From assembly GCF_000612505.1 (NCBI RefSeq), contig NZ_CP004078.1, forward strand, positions 4,735,001 to 4,799,000: a stretch of DNA of 64,000 nt, written 5' to 3'. Source of the stretch: Paenibacillus sabinae T27. Lineage in GTDB: Bacteria > Bacillota > Bacilli > Paenibacillales > Paenibacillaceae. Below the pieces are notes generated by a model. That model searched no databases, was not told the origin of the DNA, and saw only the letters and a program-made list of their open reading frames with translations. Below, piece by piece: positions 20,950 to 28,489 of the stretch; within the stretch, counting starts at the first letter, position 1; the number at the start of each line of letters is the position of its first letter. Both the position numbers and the translations under genes were made by a program.

Positions 20950-21971
20950 TACAGAGCATCCCCCAAGCGGCTGCCATACTGTTTTTCGGCATACTTCTGA
21001 TATTCACCGGATTGGATGCGAGTCCACCATTCTTTATTGTTCAAATACCACTGAATCGTTTCTTTAATACCCGTCTCAAACGTATGCTTTGGCTTCCAGC
21101 CCAGCTCGTTCATGATCTTCGTTGAGTCAATGCCATAGCGGCGGTCATGCCCCGGACGGTCCTGCACATACGTGATCAGCGATTCCGGCTTGCCCAGCTC
21201 CTGCAAAATCGTCTTGACGATGTGCACGTTCGTCCGCTCATTATTGCCCCCAATGTTGTACACTTCGCCCAGCACACCTTTGTGAATGACCAGATCGATC
21301 GCACTGCAATGATCCTCCACATAGAGCCAATCGCGAATGTTCAGGCCGTCGCCATATACAGGCAGCGCCCCGTCAGCCAAAGCGCGGGAGATCATCAGCG
21401 GAATAAGCTTCTCCGGGAACTGGTAAGGGCCATAGTTGTTTGAGCAGCGTGTAATATTAACCGGCAGACCGAAGGTTTCATGATAGGCGCGCACCAGCAG
21501 ATCGCCGCCAGCCTTGCTGGCGGAATAAGGACTGTTCGGCGTCAGCGGCGTCTCTTCCGTGAACAGACCGGTCGCTCCAAGCGTACCATACACCTCGTCG
21601 GTTGATACCTGCACAAACTTGGTGACTTTATGTTTTTTTGCCGCGTCCAGCAGCACCTGAGTCCCCAGCACATTCGTCTTCACAAACACATCCGGCTCCA
21701 AAATACTCCGGTCCACATGCGACTCCGCCGCAAAGTTAACGACCACGTCGACGCCGTCGCCAATCAAAGCATCCATCGCTTGGACATCCGTAATGTCCGC
21801 TTTTACAAACGCGTATTTCGGATGATTCTCCACCGATTGCAAATTCTCCAGGTTTCCCGCATACGTTAGAGCATCCACATTAACGATTTGGTAATCCGGA
21901 TGCTGCTGAAGCATATACATAACAAAATTGCTGCCAATAAAGCCGGCTCCGCCGGTGATGAGGAGTTTCAT
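20949..21971 (-). CDS. rmlB: dTDP-glucose 4,6-dehydratase RmlB
   Basis: Second step of the dTDP-rhamnose pathway. The 340-residue extended SDR has GGAGFIGSNF (residues 7-16), VNFAAESHVDRSI, VSTDEVYG with the catalytic Thr-Asp-Glu, YSASKAGGD with Tyr-Lys, and NNYGPYQFPEKLIP, all diagnostic for RmlB. A GAGGTGG site precedes the ATG. Length is normal. Confidence 0.97.
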   Translation of the reverse strand: MKLLITGGAGFIGSNFVMYMLQQHPDYQIVNVDALTYAGNLENLQSVENHPKYAFVKADITDVQAMDALIGDGVDVVVNFAAESHVDRSILEPDVFVKTNVLGTQVLLDAAKKHKVTKFVQVSTDEVYGTLGATGLFTEETPLTPNSPYSASKAGGDLLVRAYHETFGLPVNITRCSNNYGPYQFPEKLIPLMISRALADGALPVYGDGLNIRDWLYVEDHCSAIDLVIHKGVLGEVYNIGGNNERTNVHIVKTILQELGKPESLITYVQDRPGHDRRYGIDSTKIMNELGWKPKHTFETGIKETIQWYLNNKEWWTRIQSGEYQKYAEKQYGSRLGDAL

Positions 21972-22004
21972 GAGTGACCACCTCTTATTTACTTACCATA
22001 AACC

Positions 22005-22033
22005 ATAGTATGCATGAGTACTCTGATTGAGAA
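22005..22033 (-). promoter_or_regulatory. Possible promoter of rmlB-rmlD
   Basis: TTCTCA, 17 bases, TACTAT on the minus strand, about 35 bases ahead of the rmlB start. Each hexamer matches four of six consensus bases; the call rests on spacing and position. The rest of the 21972-22231 gap is AT-rich with no gene or clear hairpin. Confidence 0.35.
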
Positions 22034-22231
22034 TGAATTTATAAATTATCTTGTCAGCAGACGGATCTATCTAGTTGCAATCAACATAATGCCCTACATC
22101 TTCCATTTGTAATTATCCCCTATAAAAGGAAGCATAGAATAAATATGTCCATGTATAAGTGATAATACTCAAAAGAATATTTGTGCCATTAATTACTTTA
22201 ATGATATGTCGCTGCTTCCTCACTACAAGCT

Positions 22232-24172
22232 TTAGCTTTCCTTATTATTCAGTGCTGTCAACCTCTTAAGATACCCCGCTTTCCAAAAACTGTTCCTGTA
22301 CTCTTTCACCAATTTGGCAGGGTTAAATAACAAAGAAATTCTTGTAGAAGGCTTGGCTACATAACGTTTTACATAAATTTCCCCAAAGCCCTCGGCATGT
22401 ACGAGATCTCCGAGACGTACAGCCTCTTCTATAGATGGTTTAGATAAAATTTTCTGTAAAGGGCGGATTGCTGTTTTTATATCCAAAATGAGGCTAGACT
22501 CTTTAACCAGTGGTTCTATTTCTTTTACAAAATCTAGCGCCCCATTTTGAACTGCTATAAGCTTTTCATTTTTCTCCTGGTCCATGTCAGTACTCTCAAG
22601 TGTAGGTTTGATATATCCTTGATCTCTATAAAAGTTAATAACACTTCCATGAGGCGCTCCAAAAATAAACTCGAATACCTCAACACACAACTTAATTGTT
22701 TTATAATACTCATCAGGCTGGCCTAAGTCGCACAAGTAACCTTGCAATTTTAATCCCTGATCTATATATCGCTGAGCCTGCTCATACGTCCCAAAATAAT
22801 AACCAAAAATCTCTGGCTTATCAGGTACATCTTCGATCATCTTTTCAAGAGAAAATTGCATTGAACCATGCCATCCTATATCAACAATTGCAATCTTTTT
22901 ATAATCAAAAAACTCTTCTTGCCTAAGATATTCTATTAACAACTCTCTTTCCTTAGTAGCCTTATCTGCTATAACTTCACTAAGGGAAGCATATAAGTCT
23001 CTTAATTTTGCGTAGTCTTCTCCACTATCAACAATATGGTCCTCATTTGGAAAGCCGACTTTTGTAATTCTCTCTCTGTATTCAAACTCATTCAATCCAA
23101 TACGTTGGAGGAACTCTTTTACTTTCAATCTACTTGTTCCGCTGACCAAGAAATTGAGAGAGTCCTCATCAATTGCTTTTATCGAAGCAAAATTAAGTGC
23201 TCTTCTGGAAGCGTAAAGATATTTTGAAGAGAATTCTTGGTTCATACCCATCAATTCAAAAACCTTTTTCATAATGAATCCATCTCTTGAAAGGAAGAAT
23301 ACAGCTTCTATGTCGTTTTGTTTCAAATTTGCATAGAGCCATTGGATGAACGACAAATATATAAGACCGACATTTTCGTATCCAAAATAATACCAAAAGT
23401 CATAACTTGCTTCACCCTTTCGACTTGAAAACAATTTATTATTAATAAGCCCTTTTAATATATTGGTTTCAATAGAATTTTCATCCTGAAATACACTTAA
23501 CTTTTTGTTTTGATCCAAGCATTTAGGGTAATAGTGTGTAACAATCCCCTTTTTTTGAGCTTCCTCGATATCAGCATGATAATTATCACCAATATGCAGA
23601 ATTTCATCAGGTTTGATTTTCAAATCCTGTATTATATAACTATATAACTCACCTGTAGCTTTGGTGATTTTTAGCTCTGAGGAGAGATATATCTTACTAT
23701 AATCCTTATATCCGTTTTCTGTTAACAAACCTTTAATGAAGGAATGTGTAAGGTACATATCCGAAGTAATAATAATAGATTTATTTAATTTCAAACACTC
23801 ATTATAAACTTCGTACATATATTCGTTTTTAGTGCATAACAGCTTTTCAAAATTCAGTTCCAAGTCTTTTAGAGCCTCGCAAACTGAATGAGGTTTGTTC
23901 GTCTCTTGCTGAAACTCTTGATAGATTTCATCAATAGTGACTTCGGTACGACGTTCCTTCATCCAAACATTATCTCTAGCCGCTTTTTCAGCCTGTTGTC
24001 TTTTTAAAGCGAATTCTTCAACATGGGTCTCTTTGGCCTTTTCACAAAAATTCTCAATTAATTCAAAAACATGGATCGGTTTTTCAATTTTCCTTAGAAT
24101 CAAAGTATCAAAGATATCGAACGACACAACTTTAACTCGTTTTATTTTTTCTATAAGCTCTAAATGATTCAT
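22232..24172 (-). CDS. HAD-superfamily hydrolase-like protein of polysaccharide loci
   Basis: A 646-residue protein. Residues 1-225 are a HAD phosphatase-like domain with nucleophile motif FDIFDTLIL (Asp19, Asp22), motif II ITSDMYL, a Lys region, and motif IV HIGDNYHADIEEA. Residues about 250-640 form a large second region with IEAVFFLSRDGFIMKKVF, YLYASRRALNF and VDIGWHGSMQFSLEKM, which I know only as a conserved part of similar proteins in O-antigen and capsule loci; its fold and substrate are not known to me. It could remove a phosphate or move a phospho-sugar. Strongly AT-rich codon use, unlike genes before 22 kb. AAGGGG precedes ATG; last gene of the Wzm-Wzt operon. Confidence 0.7.
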   Translation of the reverse strand: MNHLELIEKIKRVKVVSFDIFDTLILRKIEKPIHVFELIENFCEKAKETHVEEFALKRQQAEKAARDNVWMKERRTEVTIDEIYQEFQQETNKPHSVCEALKDLELNFEKLLCTKNEYMYEVYNECLKLNKSIIITSDMYLTHSFIKGLLTENGYKDYSKIYLSSELKITKATGELYSYIIQDLKIKPDEILHIGDNYHADIEEAQKKGIVTHYYPKCLDQNKKLSVFQDENSIETNILKGLINNKLFSSRKGEASYDFWYYFGYENVGLIYLSFIQWLYANLKQNDIEAVFFLSRDGFIMKKVFELMGMNQEFSSKYLYASRRALNFASIKAIDEDSLNFLVSGTSRLKVKEFLQRIGLNEFEYRERITKVGFPNEDHIVDSGEDYAKLRDLYASLSEVIADKATKERELLIEYLRQEEFFDYKKIAIVDIGWHGSMQFSLEKMIEDVPDKPEIFGYYFGTYEQAQRYIDQGLKLQGYLCDLGQPDEYYKTIKLCVEVFEFIFGAPHGSVINFYRDQGYIKPTLESTDMDQEKNEKLIAVQNGALDFVKEIEPLVKESSLILDIKTAIRPLQKILSKPSIEEAVRLGDLVHAEGFGEIYVKRYVAKPSTRISLLFNPAKLVKEYRNSFWKAGYLKRLTALNNKES

Positions 24173-24183
24173 TTGTATTCCCC

Positions 24184-25095
24184 TTAACGTGTTCTAAGGA
24201 AAAATTTAGCGATTCTTTTTAGTTTTTCGTTACTTTTCACTTTATTAGCTAAGACTTCAATAGGTCCAATTTGAGCATGGATCACCTCGAAGCTTTTGCC
24301 GATATTAACCAAAAATCCCAACCCAACTCTATTGTTTTCCAAGTCTTTTCTAAGAAGTTCATTTTTCAATAAAGTATCATAGAAGATGTGTTTGTCGTAA
24401 CCTCCGATGACTGAATTTGAGTACTCTCCGCTACGAACTTCTAAACGGTGATGATAGTTAGCCAAACATTCTTTTATTAAAAAAATATCATACTTGCTTA
24501 AGAATCGAAGGTGAAAGTCCCAATCTCCCAATACAGGGAGATCCTCTCTAAAATATCCAATTTCATCCAAAACTTCTCTTCGGAAAATAAAAGAAATGGG
24601 AGGAAACACATTTCCTGCTGCCATTCGATACAACGTAATGGAATCAAGCCATGTATTGAATGGCTCAGTATATTTCACATGTACTTTATCACCAGATATT
24701 GTCTCAATATACCTCGTACTATAAGTTACAGCGCCTTTTATACTTTTTACTGATACATTTTCCAAACACGCAACTGTTTTGTTAAGGAAATCTGGTTGCC
24801 ATGAATCATCATCATCATGAATAACCACATAAGTACTATCAACTGATCTAATGCCTATGTTTGAAGCGGCTTCCATCCCTTTGGATTCCTCATTATGAAC
24901 AACAACTATTTTCCCTGATTTTTTTTCAGCATAATTAGAAACCAAATCTTCAACTTTGTTTTTATCTCCTCCATCATTAACAATCACCATGACCCAGTCG
25001 GAAAAAGATTGATTAATGACACTTTCAATGGCTCTTTTCAGCAAGATGTTTCGATTTTTAGTTCTTGTGATAACTGCAACTTTAGCGAATTTCAA
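24184..25095 (-). CDS. Family 2 glycosyltransferase
   Basis: A 303-residue GT-A enzyme with VAVITRTKNR, VNDGGDKN, the metal motif in VVIHDDDDSWQPDFL, and the acceptor-side PVLGDWDFHLRFLSKYDIF. The subgroup is that of O-antigen and teichoic-type chain-extending transferases. The start overlaps the methyltransferase stop by four bases (ATGA), and the HAD gene begins 12 bases after its end. AT-rich like its neighbours. The sugar transferred cannot be told from sequence. Confidence 0.85.
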   Translation of the reverse strand: MKFAKVAVITRTKNRNILLKRAIESVINQSFSDWVMVIVNDGGDKNKVEDLVSNYAEKKSGKIVVVHNEESKGMEAASNIGIRSVDSTYVVIHDDDDSWQPDFLNKTVACLENVSVKSIKGAVTYSTRYIETISGDKVHVKYTEPFNTWLDSITLYRMAAGNVFPPISFIFRREVLDEIGYFREDLPVLGDWDFHLRFLSKYDIFLIKECLANYHHRLEVRSGEYSNSVIGGYDKHIFYDTLLKNELLRKDLENNRVGLGFLVNIGKSFEVIHAQIGPIEVLANKVKSNEKLKRIAKFFLRTR

Positions 25096-26282
25096 GATTT
25101 TTTCCCCCTGGAGTTAATAATATACTTTGTATAAAACAATGGATTTCTCATGTTATTTATCAATTTTGTTTTTTCTGAGAGAAGATATTGATATTCTTCC
25201 TTTTCTCGCTCTAAACCCTCAGACATTTCCAAACTTTTAATATACGATTCCCACCACTTATCCGTCTGTTCTTTTTGCCAAATCAAGTCCCTTTGTAACT
25301 CTTCCGCTTTTGCCCACCATTTATCCGTTTGTGCTTTTTGCCATTTTAGGTCTATTTGAAACCCTTCTGCTTTTCCCCACCAGTTAGTTGTTTGATCTTC
25401 TTGCCATTTTAAATCTTCAAGCAATTTTGTACTTTTCTTTTTTTCAGCAATAAATTCTGACCACCAGTAGTCCGTTTGTTCTTTTTGCCATTTAAGTTGT
25501 TCATTTTGTGTATCTACTTGACACTTATAATTTTGTGCTTCTTGCCACCACTTATCGGTTTGTTCCTTTTGCCAAGATAAGTCGATTTTCAGTCTTTTGG
25601 AATCAATCATATGTTTTGCTTTAAACTCATATATTTTCAACTTATCTTTTATATTATTTTCCACCATGGTTTTATAATAACTATCACCTTTAGGGAATAG
25701 GATTCCAAGTCCCCAATTGTGCGAAAATTCTAATGATGGAAATTGTACTTTAATCTCATCCCAAAATTTATATGCCTCATATCCAGTATCTTTTGCAATA
25801 TCGTGAAATAGCACGATACCATTGGCAGCAACTTTTGAAATCCAAGTATAATAGTCGTGCGAGATAGCTTCATAGCTATGAAAACCATCAATATGAAGGA
25901 TGTCGACCGAATCATCTTCAAAATCCTTCACCGCATCATCAAAAAGTTTTCGAATCATGTTAATATTTTCATTTCCATAGACAGCACTAATAATTTTCTT
26001 AAACAATTCAAAAACCTTTTCATCGTAAAAGCCAGCATGTTCATCACCTTGCCATGTGTCAACAGCATATAATTTTGTAGATAATGCTGAGTTTTTCACA
26101 CTTTGGCAAAAAGAAAAAAAAGAGCCTCCTAAATGAGAACCAAGTTCTACAATAATTGATGGTTTCATAAAATTTGTAAGGTCATAAGCGAAATTTCTAT
26201 GTCCTCCCCAAGGGGATAGCAACATATCATTTATAGAGTCAGATTCAAAAACCGGTTCACTAATAATCCATTCCTGCATCAT
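25092..26282 (-). CDS. SAM-dependent methyltransferase with C-terminal Trp-rich heptad coiled coil
   Basis: A 396-residue protein in two parts. Residues 40-195 are a class I methyltransferase of the Methyltransf_24/cephalosporin-hydroxylase-like type: SAM loop IIVELGSHLGGSFFSF, acidic AVDTWQGD, then DILHIDGFHSYEAISHDY and GIVLFHDI. Residues about 210-370 are a long charged coiled coil with five copies of L-x-W-Q-x-x-Q-T-x-x-WW. The start overlaps the wzt stop (ATGA). In E. coli O8/O9a the chain-terminating methyltransferase WbdD also has a coiled coil that sets chain length and also works with Wzm/Wzt; a similar end-capping ruler role is my inference. The methylated sugar is unknown. Confidence 0.8.
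   Translation of the reverse strand: MMQEWIISEPVFESDSINDMLLSPWGGHRNFAYDLTNFMKPSIIVELGSHLGGSFFSFCQSVKNSALSTKLYAVDTWQGDEHAGFYDEKVFELFKKIISAVYGNENINMIRKLFDDAVKDFEDDSVDILHIDGFHSYEAISHDYYTWISKVAANGIVLFHDIAKDTGYEAYKFWDEIKVQFPSLEFSHNWGLGILFPKGDSYYKTMVENNIKDKLKIYEFKAKHMIDSKRLKIDLSWQKEQTDKWWQEAQNYKCQVDTQNEQLKWQKEQTDYWWSEFIAEKKKSTKLLEDLKWQEDQTTNWWGKAEGFQIDLKWQKAQTDKWWAKAEELQRDLIWQKEQTDKWWESYIKSLEMSEGLEREKEEYQYLLSEKTKLINNMRNPLFYTKYIINSRGKKS
25224..25580 (-). repeat. Five-copy coding repeat, L-x-WQKEQTDKWW coiled coil
   Basis: Encodes residues 235-353 of the methyltransferase. Repeat starts are Leu235, 263, 291, 312 and 333, so spacings are 28, 28, 21 and 21, always whole heptads. The core WQKEQTDKWW is kept almost exactly in copies 1 and 5 and varies slightly in 2-4. 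A phase kept despite two repeat lengths implies selection for a continuous coiled coil. DNA of the copies is similar, so recent unit gain or loss is plausible. Confidence 0.9.
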
Positions 26283-27541
26283 TTTACTCTCCTAGCGGCC
26301 ACTTCAATTATTTTATTATTGAAAAGACCATGGATTGTTATATTGGGATTAACATTATTAAGAGATATAATATTATGAGCCCAGCACTGAATAACATGAT
26401 TAAATTCATGATCGCCTTCGCCTATTCCTAATGTAACCGTATAAGTCCCCTCCCTTATTTCAGGCCAAACAACAGCAAATTTCACTTCATGCAATCCAAT
26501 ATCCACTTCATATATAACTATTTCGGAACTAAGTGTGTTCTCACCAAATACGCTATTACCGTATTTGTCGTTAACCAAATACCCATAAATCATTTGACCC
26601 ATTTTTCTATTAGTTTCAAATAAGAAGGAAACCTCTAATAAATCGCCTTTTGTAATGTATCCTTTATATTGTTCGTTATTGACCTTAAAATTATAGCTCT
26701 TAATCCTGGCGTTCATCGCTCCTGATAAGTCCTTTTCAGAAACAGAATTCCATTCGCTATGGTTAATTTTAAATGATGTTGAAGCCTCGGAGTTATATTG
26801 AAATACTTCATTGTGAAGAGATTTAATATAAAACTCAATTGCTTTTAAAGGATTACCTTCATATACGATTCGACCTTTTTCCAATACGATTACATAATCA
26901 GCCATCTTTGCAACTGTGCTCATATCGTGGGTTACCAAAATTTTGGTTGCCTCTTTCATCTTTTCTTTCATATAGATATTACATTTTTGTTGAAAAAAAA
27001 CATCTCCTACGCTTAGTGCCTCATCTACAATGAGTATTTGAGGATCAACATGGATTGCCACAGAAAACGCTAATCTCGCATACATACCGCTGGAGTATGT
27101 CTTTACAGGTTGGTTTATAAAGTCCCCGATATCTGCAAAATCTTTTATACTTGAAAATTTCTCATTCATCTCTTCCCTAGAAATCCCAAGTATAGATCCG
27201 TAAAGGAATACATTGTCCACACCTGAAAATTCCGGATTAAATCCACTACCTAATTCTAGCAAGGCAGCTACTTTTCCATTTACCTTACACTCTCCAGATG
27301 TTGCATTTAAAGTACCAGCAATGATTTGTAGAACCGTACTTTTCCCAGAACCATTCTTCCCTATTATGGCAATGGTTTGACCCTTTCTTACGTTAAAGGA
27401 AACATCCTTAAGAGCAGAGAATTCAGTATAGAAATTCTTATATTTCCCAAAGAAGAACTGATTGAACCGATCTTGTGGCTTATCGTATATTCTATATACT
27501 TTTTCTAAACTTTTAACTTCTATCGCTAAATCAGAGGACAT
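26279..27541 (-). CDS. wzt: Polysaccharide ABC exporter ATPase Wzt with C-terminal glycan-binding-type domain
   Basis: A 420-residue protein starting at ATG 27541 (AAAGGCGG eight bases ahead; a TTG two codons upstream is less likely). Residues 1-240 are the ATPase: Walker A GKNGSGKST (61-69), signature YSSGMYARLAF, Walker B ILIVDEALSVGD, H-loop LVTHD. Residues about 245-420 are an extra beta-rich domain, as in Wzt proteins that recognise the modified non-reducing end of the polymer (E. coli O9a; Geobacillus S-layer glycan). It suggests the exported glycan carries an end cap. Overlaps both neighbours, so coupled to wzm and the methyltransferase. Confidence 0.93.
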   Translation of the reverse strand: MSSDLAIEVKSLEKVYRIYDKPQDRFNQFFFGKYKNFYTEFSALKDVSFNVRKGQTIAIIGKNGSGKSTVLQIIAGTLNATSGECKVNGKVAALLELGSGFNPEFSGVDNVFLYGSILGISREEMNEKFSSIKDFADIGDFINQPVKTYSSGMYARLAFSVAIHVDPQILIVDEALSVGDVFFQQKCNIYMKEKMKEATKILVTHDMSTVAKMADYVIVLEKGRIVYEGNPLKAIEFYIKSLHNEVFQYNSEASTSFKINHSEWNSVSEKDLSGAMNARIKSYNFKVNNEQYKGYITKGDLLEVSFLFETNRKMGQMIYGYLVNDKYGNSVFGENTLSSEIVIYEVDIGLHEVKFAVVWPEIREGTYTVTLGIGEGDHEFNHVIQCWAHNIISLNNVNPNITIHGLFNNKIIEVAARRVK

Positions 27542-28316
27542 CTGCAAATCCGCCTTTCGTTTTTTTGAAGCAAAGATAGCCTAAAACAAGAATAATTAAT
27601 GAGATTAAAATCCCTTTAACCATCAATGCAAAGTCGGGTAGCCTCCCCCACAAAACAACATTTCGCACATCTTCAATAACATAACTGATCGGATTATAGT
27701 GATACAATACCTGCATTTGTTTAGGAACCGATGAAACCGGGTAGAAAACCGGGCTTAAAAACATAAGCGCGGTAAATAGTACGTTGATTATTTGATTCAT
27801 ATCCCTGAAAAAAACGCCCAAAGAACTTATAAACCAAGAAAGACCAAGTGATAGAAAAAAAATAGGCAGCAGCACTAAAGGTAAAAATAATACCGTCCAA
27901 TATATGGTTCCCTTAATAAATAATACCCCTAGTATCAAAATCAAATAACTGATTCCATTAAAAAACAAAGATGAGAGTAATGTTACAGGCGAAAGTATGC
28001 TTAAAGGAAATACTACTTTTTTAACGTAATTTTGATTATTAATAATCAAAGTAGCCGCTCGGTTTACAACATCTGCAAATATATTGTATGTAGTTATACC
28101 AGCAAATAATATTAGCGAGTACTCTAAGTTACTTGTTTGTACAACTCCCCAGCGTGACTTAAACACAGTACTAAATACAAATGTATATACACCCAACATT
28201 AAGAGTGGCTGAATAATATACCAGAGGAGACCAAAATATGATCCTTTATATCTGCTTAGTATTTCTCTTTTCGTCAATTGGTACATCAAGCTATTATAAT
28301 TCGAAGCTTTATTCAT
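27531..28316 (-). CDS. wzm: Polysaccharide ABC exporter permease Wzm/TagG
   Basis: A 261-residue ABC-2-type permease with six hydrophobic segments, the usual size. It has an N-terminal amphipathic start (LTKREILSRYKGSYFGLLWY) and FFRDMNQIINVLFTALMFLSPVFYP, both signatures of the O-antigen/teichoic-acid exporter family. I start at ATG 28316, about 12 bases from GAGGCG; an upstream GTG at 28328 lies too close to that site. First gene of the AT-rich five-gene operon, divergent from the ligase/TPR gene across a 170-base AT-rich promoter region. Confidence 0.93.
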   Translation of the reverse strand: MNKASNYNSLMYQLTKREILSRYKGSYFGLLWYIIQPLLMLGVYTFVFSTVFKSRWGVVQTSNLEYSLILFAGITTYNIFADVVNRAATLIINNQNYVKKVVFPLSILSPVTLLSSLFFNGISYLILILGVLFIKGTIYWTVLFLPLVLLPIFFLSLGLSWFISSLGVFFRDMNQIINVLFTALMFLSPVFYPVSSVPKQMQVLYHYNPISYVIEDVRNVVLWGRLPDFALMVKGILISLIILVLGYLCFKKTKGGFADVL

Positions 28317-28489
28317 TTTAAAATTCACGCCTCATTTCATATAAAAGTTAGTTAAGTAAACCCAAAGATTCTCCTATCTAAATTCTCTGTAAGGTTCATC
28401 AGTTATTATTTATAGATATTAAATAATTTCATATTGATAGCCTGTATGCTAAAATATTGTCGTATCTACAGGAAAAGGAGATTAAAAAG

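Noticed and set aside
22232..28316. Integrative element or phage-borne island
   Set aside because: No integrase, transposase, att-like direct repeat or tRNA was found at the edges of the AT-rich block.
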